From positions 52,040,457 to 52,104,456 of the forward strand of contig NC_083343.1 in assembly GCF_019175385.1 (NCBI RefSeq): a stretch of DNA of 64,000 nucleotides. The letters run 5' to 3'. Position 1 is the stretch's first letter. The number at the start of each line of letters is the position of its first letter. The notes below the pieces were generated by a model. The model saw only the letters and a list, made by a program, of their open reading frames with translations, had not been told where the DNA came from and did no database searches. This DNA is from Lycium barbarum. Lineage: Eukaryota; Streptophyta; Magnoliopsida; Solanales; Solanaceae. Below are positions 1 to 10,791 of this stretch, in pieces. The position numbers and the translations under genes are program-made.

Positions 1-2190
1 TGAGTTCCGGGTAATGTCGTTTGGGCTGACTAATGCACCAACTATATTTATGGATTTGATGAACAACGTGTTCAGGCCCTTCCTAGATCTATTTGTGATT
101 GTATTCATCGATGATATCTTGGTGTATTCTAGATCCGAGGCAGAACATGCGGATCATTTGCGTACTGTCCTTAGAGTTCTTCGAACTCGATAGTTGTTTG
201 CAAAATTTTCTAAGTGTGAGTTTTGGTTGAACTCAGTGACATTTCTGGGGCACATTGTTGCAGCCGATGGTATTCGGGTAGATAGCCGAAAGATTGAGGC
301 CGTGAAGACTTGGCCAAGGCCCACAACTCCTACGGAGGTTCATAGCTTCTTGGGCTTAGCAGGTTATTACAGGAGATTTGTTGAGGGTTTTTCTTCTATT
401 TCTACACCACTCACAAAGCTGACACAGAAATCAGCCAAGTTCATTGGATAGATGCTTGTTAACGTAGTTTCCAAGAGTTAAAAGATAGATTGACTTCTGC
501 CCCAGTCCTGACACTTCCAGAGGGATTGGAAGGATATGTTGTTTATTACAATACTTCAGGCGTTGGGATAGGCTGTGTGTTGAAGCAACATGGTAAGGTG
601 ATTGCGTATGCTTCGAGGCAATTACGGAAACATGAGAAAGATTATCCGACCCATGATCTAGAATTGGCTGCAGTGGTTCATGCATTAAAAATATGGAGAC
701 ATTATTTATATAGTGTCCATGTGGATATTTATACAATCATAAGAGTCTCCAGTACATCTTCAAGCAGAAAGAGTTGAATTTGCGGCAACGACGATGGTTG
801 GAATTGCTAAAAGATTATGATGTTGATATCCTATATCACCCCGGAATGGCAAATGTTGTGGCTGATTCTCTTAGCCGCAGATCTATAGGAAGTTTGTATG
901 ATGTACGACCAGAGAAGAGAGAAATGGCTCGTGAGCTCCAGCAGTTAGCTACCCTAGGAGTTCGAGTAGGGGACTCAGGTAACAGGGGAACTACCATTCA
1001 GAATTCAGCAGTCTCGTCGCTAGTAGCGAAAGTGAAAGAGCGACAATACGAAGATTCCATGCTAATGCATTACAGAGATACACTCCCTCAAAAAGAGGAG
1101 TCATCATTTGAGATTTCAGAAGACGGAGTCCTTCGATGTCAAGGCAGATTATGTGTTCCTGATGTGGCAGGTTTATGCCACCAATTATTGAGAGAAGCCC
1201 ATTGCTCCGGTTATTCTGTTTACCCTGGACCGACGACAATGTACCATGATCTTAAGTATATATATTGGTGGAATGGGATGAAGAAAGATATAGCGGAATT
1301 CGTAGCCCAATGTCCCAACTGTCAACAAGTGAAAATCGAGCACCAAAAGCCGGGCGGATTGTTGCAAGCTATAAAAATTCCAACTTGGAAGTGGAAAGTA
1401 ATTAACATGGACTTCATTACAGGTTTACCCCGTTCTCGACATAAGTATGATTCTATATGGGTGATTGTGGATAGACTCACGAAGTCAGCTCATTTCTTAC
1501 CAGTCAGAACGACATATGTGGCGGAAGATTATGCAAAGCTTTATGTTAAAGAGATAGTGCGAATTCATGTTGTTCCAATATCTATTATCTCTGATAGAGG
1601 GACTCAGTTTACAGCAAATTTCTGGAAGTCCTCCCAAGAGGGTTTAGGTACCCAAGTGAGCCTTAGCACGGCATTTCATCCGCAGACTGATGGACAAGCT
1701 GAACGTACCTTTCAGACTCTTGAGGATATGTTACGGGCATGTATGATAGATTTTGGAGGTAATTGGGATTATCACTTGCCATTCATTGAATTTTCTTATA
1801 ATAATAGTTATCATTCTAGCATTCAAATGGCACCGTATGAGGCTTTATATGGGCAAAAGTGTAGATCCCCAATTGGGTGGTTCGAGGTAGGAGAGACTAA
1901 GTTGATAGGGCCAGACTTGGTCCAGCAAGCCATAGAGAAAGTCAAGCTTATACAAGGTCGGTTATTAGCAGCCCAAAGTCGTCAAAATACCTATGCGGAT
2001 AATCGTCAAAGGGACTTAGAGTTCCAAGTGAAAGATTGGGTATTCTTGAAAGTGTCACAAATGAAGGGTGTAATGAGATTTGGCAAAAAAGGGAAGCTTA
2101 GTCCCCGATACATTGAGCTTTATGAAATTAGGCGCAAAGTAGGCAAAGTGGCCTATGAGCTAGATCTACCTCGTGATTTAGAGTCAGTTC
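1..2190 (+). pseudogene. Ty3/Gypsy (Tekay-type) pol remnant: RT, RNase H, integrase
   Basis: The 3' part of a retrotransposon polyprotein; its 5' part lies left of the window. The reading begins inside reverse transcriptase (EFRVMSFG) and keeps the catalytic FIDD box at 104-115. An in-frame TAG stands at 191-193 and another at 449-451. Frame shifts near 440-490 and 735-775 move the reading to RNase H and then to a long open stretch at 774-2225. In RNase H the first catalytic aspartate is changed (YNTSG where intact copies have CDASG). Integrase keeps the DDE residues (MDFITG, SDRGTQF, GQAERTF), but the second zinc-finger His is Tyr (SVYPG). At 2190 the frame is cut by a solo LTR and resumes at 3547. 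Dead copy of the same lineage as the intact element at 57338-62257. Confidence 0.9.
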
Positions 2191-3541
2191 TGTTACACCT
2201 CGGAAATTTTTCCGTACTTGTGTGATGAGTAGAACAAGACGCTACCCAACTTTTCCTAGAATTAGCGATGCGTTTTTGTAGTTAGTTTACTAATGTTGAT
2301 CCGAATTCTTATGAAGGTAGCGACGTGATTTTGAAGGAGAGCAAGTGAGCGATAGCCTAGCTAGGCGACCAAGGTATGTGAGGCTAGACCCTTTTCTTTC
2401 TATGGCATGAATCCCATGACATGATTTCCTCTCTTTCCCTGATTCTCCTCTACCCGGAAAGCCAAGAGTTTAAGATCATAAATAGCTATATGAGTCAAGA
2501 AACATGATATGACGTTCCCACGACGTAAATGATATTGTTCCTTGTACACACTCACCTTATACATTGATCCTTTCAAGGTGAGGCAGAGCATTCATGTATG
2601 GCCATAATAGAATCGAGGGTACACGACCTTACGTCACCTCGACGGAATATAGCCGATCTAAAGCCTTTATGCATGTATAATAACAAGTATGTTTTAGTAA
2701 GCATATTGTATAAGTATTTTTATAAAGAGCATGACATGATTGCATTCACACCGGGCCTAGTTGGCCGGGCAGACACTGCTTCGGCGGGCGGCGATACGGA
2801 TACACCACGACCTACGGGCGTGGGCAGACACCACTAGTGGGCGGCATGAGATGGTACCCCGGACGCGGGAGGCCTGGACGCGGGCTAATATTATTGATTA
2901 TCACACCGTTCCGACATGGACGGGCAGCTTGCATATGATGCATATATGTCATGATGATGAGTATGAGTAAGATAGCATGCGTTACTTCTTTATGATTATC
3001 AGTCAGATCCAGATGCTTCCTGTTGATGTTATACTACATTATTGATGCCTTCTTTCATTGTTTATGCCTCTCATACTCAGTACAATATTCGTACTGACGT
3101 CCTTTCTTCGGACGCTGTGTTCATGCCCACAGGTAGACAGGGTGGAGAGCTTGGCCCAGATCCTCAATAGCTGTCAGCGGATAGAGAGCACTCCATTGTT
3201 CGGAGGTGCTTATGGCTATTCTATTGCTGTACATATACATATGCATATTTTGGGCACGACGAAGTCTTGTTCCGTCTGTTTATACAGTTTGTCAGTAGAC
3301 GCTCGTAGATACGCAGTGTGGGTTAGATGGTCTCACAAAAATGCTATTATTGTATATTTTATTTTGATGGCCAAGAGGCAATGTATATAAGTATTTATAT
3401 TTTATTTAGAATATGATTTCTCATGCTATTTGTATACTAAGTTGGTAATAGACTATTGAGTGAGTAAGATAAGTAGTAGAGTGAGCGGTGCTCGGTAACT
3501 AGCTCCGGGTACCCGTCGCGGCCCCTAGTCGGGTCGTGACA
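2191..3541 (+). mobile_element. Solo LTR (1351 bp) with AGTTC target duplication
   Basis: Begins TGTTACACC and ends GTCGTGACA, and is flanked by identical AGTTC at 2186-2190 and 3542-3546. It splits a pol frame that can be followed on both sides. No PBS, PPT or coding sequence lies inside, so it is a single LTR left by recombination between two LTRs. It has an AAG|GTATGTGAGGCT box near 2374 and a hairpin (CGTCC at 3098-3102, loop TTTCTTC, GGACG at 3110-3114) followed by an ACAGGT box at 3129-3134. Its reverse complement resembles the LTR fragment at 52731-53451, so the two belong to one family. Confidence 0.92.
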
Positions 3542-3546
3542 AGTTC

Positions 3547-3875
3547 ACCCAATTTTCCATGTCTCGATGCTTCGTAAATGTTATGGAGATCCTACTAGGA
3601 TCGTGCCCGTAAGTGATGTACAAGTGACAGAAAAGTTAACTTATGAAGAGGTACCCATTGCCATATTAGATAGGCAAGTACGGAGGCTTAGAAAAAAGAG
3701 GTGGCCTCAGTTAAGGTTCTATAGAGAAGCAACAAACGAGAAGAAATGACATGGGAAGCGGAAGAAATTATGCGATCCAAGTACCCGTATCTATTTCACC
3801 CCTTAGAAGAAATCCAAGATGAGATATCAAGATCATAACGTATGTATGTTTTCCTTTTTATGCTTTTGGGTCATT
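3547..3875 (+). pseudogene. pol C-terminal tail with chromodomain-like region (continuation)
   Basis: Resumes the polyprotein interrupted by the solo LTR. The [12 protein letters not shown] segment, the [17 protein letters not shown] stretch and the PYLFHP end all match the C-terminus of the other copies in this window. A shift near 3700-3740 breaks the frame in the chromodomain-like part. After the stop near 3838 the sequence follows the non-coding 3' tail seen in the element at 5100-5140 for about 35 bp. Similarity then ends at about 3875, where opposite-strand LTR sequence begins, so this copy's own PPT and 3' LTR are missing. Confidence 0.8.
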
Positions 3876-3879
3876 CACA

Positions 3880-4938
3880 ACATCATAAACAACAATCTTC
3901 ATACACCTACATTATCCACATTTGCCAATTTTCACTTCAATTCATCCATAACCATGGCCATAATACACTATTGCATTTACTCACAATATAATGTTTATTC
4001 CATGTTCTTAATATCATTTATAACATAATAATAATAATCACAACATATCAAGAATCATGACTCATTCCAAGCTACTACTCAAAATCTCATTATGCTCATC
4101 TTTATAACCCATTTCCTATCTCCTTTCATACTCCAAGTCTTTCAACCCCTTAATACTTTAAACAACATGGAATGATCATAAAACTTACCTTAGATAGTGT
4201 GGAAATGAGCTTTGAGTGAAAATACTTCACTTGGGCCAAAACCCTAGTTCACCTCCAATGGGATTTCTTGACTTGGATGAACTCCAATGAGTTTCTTACA
4301 CCTGATTTTCTTGGTTTGATGAAGTTGATCATAAATTTCTCTTGAGTTCTTGTGGAAGAAGGATGGAGAGCTTTCTAGAGAGTTCTTGAAGTGGAGTGAG
4401 AAAATGAAATGAAATAAATTAGGTTGAGGTCCCTTATATCAATTTTAAATCTGTCCCAACTCGGTTTCACGGACCAACATACGGTCCGTATCTTTTATAT
4501 GGACCGCATGTCTGGCCGTATCTTTGGTCCAGTGAGTGCTGCCATTCTGGGCAGAACATATGCCCTAACATACGGCCAGTATGTTGGGCCTTATAATGCC
4601 CAGCTTTTCCGAACTCGTTCTCGTCGACTCGTTTGATCTGCAATCCTTATGGAACCTTCTGAACACTTGTTTAACACCTCATTAACAATCTAAGGGAAAA
4701 TTTAACTCTTCTCCAACACATCATTAAGTCATCACTAACTCGTCACTCGTAAATCCTTTCTGATACATAACGTATACCTTGCCTTTCTTGGCAAACTTTC
4801 TTCTCTTGCCTCGAATGTCATTGAAATCTCAATTAGGGTCATCAAATGTTATTTCTTACTTATTGAAACATCGTATAATTCGTGTCCTTCGTTAGTCTAT
4901 CCACTATACATCAACGAAAAGACTTTTGAGGTGTAACA
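3880..4938 (-). repeat. 3' LTR of element D, outer end truncated
   Basis: Read on the minus strand it begins TGTTACACCTC (4938 downward), next to the polypurine tract. A TATA-like stretch lies near 4432-4440 and an AAG|GTAAGT donor-like box at about 4187. TACGGTCCGTA-type palindromes cluster at 4480-4590. The expected outer end (TGTCACGAC on the plus strand) is absent; it stops against the pol remnant near 3875-3880. The segment 4422-4938 closely matches 10701-10791 plus 14199-14626, taken as the partner 5' LTR. Confidence 0.75.
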
Positions 4939-4975
4939 TTCTTCCCCCCTTTTTGAACATTCGTCCTCGAATGTT
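4939..4975 (-). other. Polypurine tract and adjoining hairpin of element D
   Basis: The minus strand reads AAAAAGGGGGGAAGAA directly before the LTR, the usual primer site for plus-strand DNA synthesis. Just upstream of it, 4956-4975 is an inverted repeat with an 8-nt stem (AACATTCG/CGAATGTT) and a 4-nt loop. The same arrangement occurs beside the PPT in elements B, C, A2 and I. Confidence 0.8.
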
Positions 4976-5142
4976 GAGTTCTCGGGAATTCTAGGAAAAT
5001 TTCACCAGAGTTTCCCCTGTAATATGGCACTACCATCCTGTCACAACAGCCCATAATAATAATGCCTCACAGGGCCACAGCACAATAGCAATAAATTTTG
5101 GCCACACACGACCCGAAATCATATAAATAAAACATACATACC

Positions 5143-8100
5143 TCATAATCTTGATGTTTCATCTTGGATCTCTTCCGGGGGATGAAATAAGTGCGGGTAC
5201 TTGGACTTCATATTCCCTTCCACCTCCCAAGTCATTTCTTCTCGGTTGTTGTTTCTCCATAAGATCTTAACTGAGGCTACTTCTTTATTTCTAAGTCTCC
5301 GTACTTGCCTATCTAGTATGGCAACGGGTACTTCTTCATAAGCCAACCTTTCTGTCAGTTGAACATCATCTATTGGAACAATCCTCACAGGATTTCCAAC
5401 ACACTTACAGAGCATTAAGACATGAAAAAATGGATGGACTAATTCAAGTTCCGAGGTTAAGTCTAATTCGTAAGCTACTCGACCCACCTTGCGGACAATC
5501 TTATAAGGTCCTATATATTGAGGACTCAACTTCCGTTTCTTACCAAATCTCATTACTCCTTTCATTGGAGACACCTTTAAGAATACCCAATCACCAACTT
5601 GAAATTCTAAGTCTCATCGACGGTTGTTCGCATACGATTTCTGGGGACTTTGGGCTGTCCCCAATCGATCTCGGATAACCTTAACCTTTTCCACTGCCTG
5701 TTGGATCAACTCAGGGCCTATTAGCTGTACTTCTCCTACTTCAAACCGCCCAATTGGGGATCTACTCTTCCTTCCATATAAAGCTTCATACGGAGCCATT
5801 TTAATACGGGAATGGTAGCTATTGTTGTATGCAAACTCAATAAGGGGTAAGTGGTCATCCCAACTACCACCGAAATCTAGAACACATGCTCTTAGAATGT
5901 CCTCCAAGGTCTGAATGGTATGTTTGGCTTGCCCATCAGTTTGTGGATGAAATGTCGTGCTAAGCTTTACTTGAGTATCCAAACCTTCTTGGAAGGATTT
6001 CCAGAATTCAGCTATAAATTGTGCTCCTCTGTCAGTAATAATGGACACCGGGACACCATGAAGTCGTACAATCTCCTTAAGATGCAGTCTTGCATAATCT
6101 TCTGCCGAGTATGTAGTTCTGACTGGAAGGAAATAGGCCGATTTCGTGAGTCTGTCCGCGATCACCCATATAAAGTCATATTTACTTCGGGAACGAGGTA
6201 ATCCCACAATAAAATCCATGTTAATCACTTCCCATTTCCAAGTGGGGATTTCCATTTCCTGCAATAATCCTCCTGGCTTTTGATGCTCGATTTTCACTTG
6301 CTGACAGTTTGGACATTGGGCTACAAATTCTGCTATGTCTTTCTTCATTCCACCCTACCAATACATTAACTTGAGATCATGATACATATTTGTTGCACCT
6401 GGATTAATAGAATACCGAGAGTAATATGCTTCTTCTAGAATTCGACGACGTAATTCTGCAACATTCGGAACACATAGCCTGCCTCGGTATCTAAGAATTC
6501 CATCTATAGAAGTTTCAAATAGAGACTTCGCTGTTTCATGAAATGTGTCTCTATAGTGGCTCAATTAAGGATCTTCATATTGACGCTCTTTCACGTCCAT
6601 GTCCAAGGATGAAACAGTTGGATTATTGATATCAATTCCTGCACTGCCTGAATCAATTAGACGAACTCCAAGATTAGCTAGTTCGTGGAGCTCATGAATT
6701 AATTCTTTCTTCTCCGGAGGAACTTCACATAGGCTGCATATTGATCTGCGACTAAGCGCATCAGCTACTACATTTGCCTTCCCAGGGTGGTATAAGATAC
6801 TCACATCATAATCTTTCAGTAGCTCTAACCACCGCCTCTGCCGTAGATTTAACTCCTTCTGCTTGAAAATATATTGAATACTCTTGTGATTTGTATAGAT
6901 ATCAACATGAACACCATACAAGTAGTGTCTCCACATCATTAATGCATGAATAACTGCAGCAAATTTAAGATCATGAGTCGGGTAGTTCTTTTCATGTTTC
7001 CGCAGCTGTCTCGAAGTATAAGCAATGACTTTACCATGCTGCATCAATACACATCCTAACCCAACGCCAGAAGCATCACAATATACAACATAACCATCTG
7101 GCCCTTCTGGGAGTGTCAAGACTGGGGCTGAAGTTAATCTGTCCTTCAACTCTTGGAAGTTGTGTTCACAAGCATCATTCCACTGAAATTTGGCTGACTT
7201 CTGCGTTAGCTTCGGCAATGGGGTTTAAATAGAGGAAAACCCTTTCAAGAATCTTCTATAGTAACCTACCAATCCCAGAAAACTTAAGGACTTCCGTGGG
7301 CGTTGTAGGCCTTGGCCACGTTTTCACAGCTTCAATTTTCTGAGTATCCACTCGAATGCTATCATCTGAAATAACATGACCCAAAAATGTCACGGAATTC
7401 AGCCAAAACTCGCATTTCAAAAATTTTGCATACAATTCTCATGTTCGAAGAATTCCACTGGATGATAAACTGACCTTAGGTCTATTTTGGAAAACCACTT
7501 GGCACCCTGTAATTGATCAAACAAATCATCAATTCTCGAAAGAGGATACTTATTCTTTATCGTCACCTTATTCAACTGCCTATAATCAATGCACATCCAT
7601 AGGGAACCATCTTTCTTTCTCATAAATAGGACTGGTGCTCCCCACGGTGATGAACTGGGCCTAGTGAATCCTTTTGCAAGCAAATCTTTCAATTGTGCCT
7701 TTAGCTCTTTCAATTCTGCCGGAGCCATTCGGTAAGGAGGAATAGAAATAGGCTGGGTGTCTGGTAACACATCAATGGCAAAATCAATCTCTCTTTCCAG
7801 AGGAAGGCCTAGGAGTTCATCTGGAAAAACATCTGGAAATTCATTTACTACCGGAATGAATTGGAAAGTTGGCGACTTTGCTTCGGTGTCATGAACTCTG
7901 ACTAAGTGATAAATATAGCCTTTAGCTATCATATTTCTTGCCTTAAGGTAGGAAATAAACCTACTCCTTGGAGATGTTGTATTACCCTTCCATTCGAGCA
8001 CAGGCTCTCCCGGAAATTAAAATCGAACTACTTTCATTAGGCAATCAACATTAGCATAACATGAGGCCAACCAATCCATACCCATAATCATATCGAAATC

Positions 8101-8346
8101 TAGCATTTCCAGCTCAAATAAGTCAACTTTAGTCTGGCGGTCACATATCACAATCACACAATTTTTGTACACTTGTCTAGCTACCACGGGATCACCAACC
8201 GGAGAAGAAACCTCAAAAGGTTTAATTGGCTCGGGTGTCACCCCAATACGACCAGCAACATACAGAGTAATATAAGATAGTGTAGAACCCGGATCTATCA
8301 ATGCATATACGTCATGGAAAAATACGGATAATATACCTGTAATCAC
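5143..8346 (-). pseudogene. Degenerate pol of element D (PR-RT-RH-IN-chromodomain)
   Basis: Reading on the minus strand from 8346: protease with LIDPGS intact (8346-8017), RT N-terminal part (8001-7417), RNase H (7218-6565), integrase (6564-5614) and C-terminus to 5143. Frames are broken at least at 8010, 7410-7220, 6565, 6350 and 5600. The RT has lost about 88 residues: its frame jumps from the LRSGYH region to the KFSKCEFW region near 7420-7440, so the FIDD catalytic box is gone. RNase H has DLKFAA where intact copies have DLELAA, and TNHKS for TDHKS. Integrase has GQAKHT for GQAERT, which replaces the catalytic Glu. This copy cannot have encoded working enzymes. Confidence 0.9.
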
Positions 8347-8399
8347 ATCCGGGGAAGACTCAAGATCCTGTCGTCCAGCTAAAGCATAGATACGGGGCA

Positions 8400-9726
8400 G
8401 AGTAGCACCTGAAGTAGATGCTCCCCCTCTGCCTCTACCTCAACCTGCTGAAATCTGGGGAGTCTGACCTGTTGGGTGCATAGAAGAACAACCAGTCGCT
8501 GATCCTGTGGGCTGAACCCCAACTCTACCACTCATCGACGGGAAATCTCGCATCATGTGCCCAACCTGGCCACGGGCATAGCAAGCATCTGAACCCCGGC
8601 GACACTGACTAGAATGTAACTTACCGCACTGACTACATCGCGGTACTGGTGGTCTCCTCTGGCTATAATCACCCCCAAACTGGGAACCTTAAGCTCTTGA
8701 GCCATGACCCTGCCCTTAACGGGTGGAGCGGTCAAATCTTCTTCCTGCAAACTGAGGAGGTGCACTAGTCGCCGACTGGCCTGAGTGTCTAGAATATGAC
8801 TGCCTTGATCCCCTTCTGTAGTCGCTACCTGCACCCATAGATCTGGCCCTCTTGCTTTGCCCTCTATCAATATCACGCTCACCCCTTTGTGGGTGTTGTT
8901 GCCATTCTAAGTTCTGGGCATGGGCCTGAATGCGGGAAATATCCATCCCATCTTGCAATGAAGCCGTCAAGCAAACCTTGAACAAATGTGGCCCTCAGCC
9001 ACTCACAAACCTGTGCACCCTATCCCCCATGTCGGCCACCATAATCGAAGCATATCTAGCCAATGAATTAAACTGATAGCTATACTCTCTGGCTCTCATA
9101 TTTTCTTATTTTAGATTTAAGAACCTATCCACTCTAGCTCGACGTACCTCGGGTGGCAAATGGTGGCGGATGAAGGCATCTAAAAATTCTTGCAAGACTG
9201 GAGGCGGTGCATTCTCTTTTCTTGATAATATCCAATTATTATACCATAAGACCGTCACATCCCGGAGTCTATAAGATGCTAGCTCCACAGATTCAGTTTC
9301 GGAGGCATGAATAATTTTTAATGTTCTCAACATTTCATCAATAAAACCTTACGAATCTTCATCCGGCTTTGACCCGAAAAACTTCGGAGGATTCAAACTC
9401 ATGAAATCACGGGCTCTAGTACTAACTATCCTGTCACTTGGACCCGAACTCTGCCGCTGTGCCTGGGCAGCAACTAACTGCGTCAATAAATGGATAGCTT
9501 CAGTCATTTGTTGACCCGAAGTAGCTGGTGGAGGAACCGTAGGCATAGGAGCTGGAGCCGAAGTCCCCTCTTATTATTCTAAATTAGGCGGAGTGGGAGA
9601 CGTATTAGATGGAGCCTCATTATGTGATTCACCCTCTTTTACATTCATTGGCAGCTCCCTTTCTACCCGCCTTTCTATCGTAGTCTTGCCCTTCTGGGCG
9701 GCTGTAGCTTTTCTATTTACCGGCAT
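8400..9726 (-). pseudogene. Degenerate gag of element D
   Basis: The start ATG is at 9726-9724 (minus strand), in a context like the other gag starts: a TTTCAG acceptor-like motif ends two bases upstream. Recognisable pieces are a basic N-terminus, a proline-rich stretch, the FFGSKPDEDS gag motif (to 9349) and the [12 protein letters not shown]...FLNLK core (9333-9106). A glycine/serine-rich, RNA-binding-like tail with relics of Cys knuckles follows (8985-8553). Stops near 9570, 9348 and 9105 and shifts near 8700-8900 break it. Gag would form the particle and bind RNA; this copy is non-functional. Confidence 0.82.
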
Positions 9727-9904
9727 CTCTGAAATCATAACACACTATTAGGGAGCAGAAAATCTTATAACACGGCTCTATCGCACGATCCCATAAGAAG
9801 AAGAACAATCATTTTTCCTAAATGCCCTGTATCCCCCTGTTTATTAGTGTAGCGCGCAACACACCATAAACAAGACTCTACTAGACACGACTCGTAGAGA
9901 CCTA
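9727..9904 (-). other. Leader remnant of element D; PBS deleted
   Basis: Contains the leader sequence shared by all copies (a relic of GATCGTGCGATAGAG and the CTCTACTAGACACGACT block at about 9874-9893, plus strand). Where other copies continue into a TGGTATCAGAGC primer-binding site and the LTR, this one passes straight into unrelated LTR sequence at about 9905. That marks a deletion that removed the PBS. Confidence 0.65.
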
Positions 9905-10700
9905 CTTGACCATATTTTCTACAATCCATGTATTTCAACTCTTCAATACCTTAAACATCATGTAAAAATCATGAATCTTACCTTAGAAGTTGTAGGAACA
10001 AGCTTTGGTTAATAATACTCCACTTTGAACAAAACCCTAGTTTTTCTACATTTGCATTTCTTGACTTGAATGGTATTTAATGGCTTGCTTACACTTGCTT
10101 CCCTTGTTTATGTTGTTGGTGACTTATAATCCTTGAAAACTTATGAAATAAATGTAGAGAGATGATTATAGAGAGAAGTGGTGTAGTGTAGAAATGAAAT
10201 AAAACAAGTCTTGGTCCTTATATTTAATGAACTGAAAATCTGTGCTGGGGTGAACAGTGGTCGTCCATGGAGGTTTACGGTCCGTATTTCAGTTTACAGA
10301 CCGTCCCTCGTGGTCGTCTTTAACCTTAAGCAGCGCCAGAAACTTTAGGCTGCATGCATGGTGATTTACGACCATGGTTTACGGGCCGTAAATCACTTTA
10401 CGGTCCGTCCTCATGGTCGTATTTTACCATTTCTCCACTGGACAGAAAGTCGAAGCCTTGCATGGTAGTTTACGACCTTCCAGTTTACGGACCGTATACC
10501 AGTTTACGGTCCGTATTTTGCACTTTACGACCACTGGGCAGTTTTGCGAACTTTCAACTTTTCAAATTTCTCGACTTTTCATTCTAATCATTCTCGTCCA
10601 TTTATGCACATTGCTCATGAAACATTAGACACTCGCACTCCTCGCACACATCACTAGTTCGTTTACTTGCGTACCAACGGGGAATTTTCTGAGGTGCAAC
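9905..10700 (-). repeat. LTR fragment with TACGGNCCGTA palindromes
   Basis: Minus-strand LTR segment whose terminus is at 10700 (minus-strand start TGTTGCACCTCAG). It has a TATA-like stretch near 10218 and an AAG|GTAAGA box near 9977. It resembles but clearly differs from the D LTRs. At least six palindromic or near-palindromic TACGGNCCGTA motifs lie at 10268-10545. I read it as an LTR that inserted into the 5' LTR of D and then lost its inner end in the same deletion that removed the D PBS. The alternative is a product of recombination between related LTRs. Confidence 0.6.
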
Positions 10701-10791
10701 AGGTTGAGGTCCCTTATATCAATTTTAAAATCTGTCCCGACTCGGTTTCACGGACCAACATACGGTCCGTATCTTTTATATGGACCGTATG
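10701..10791 (-). repeat. 5' LTR of element D, first piece
   Basis: Matches 4422-4510 of the 3' LTR almost base for base and stops at the GTATG duplication (10787-10791), where a solo LTR is inserted. It continues at 14199. Confidence 0.75.
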
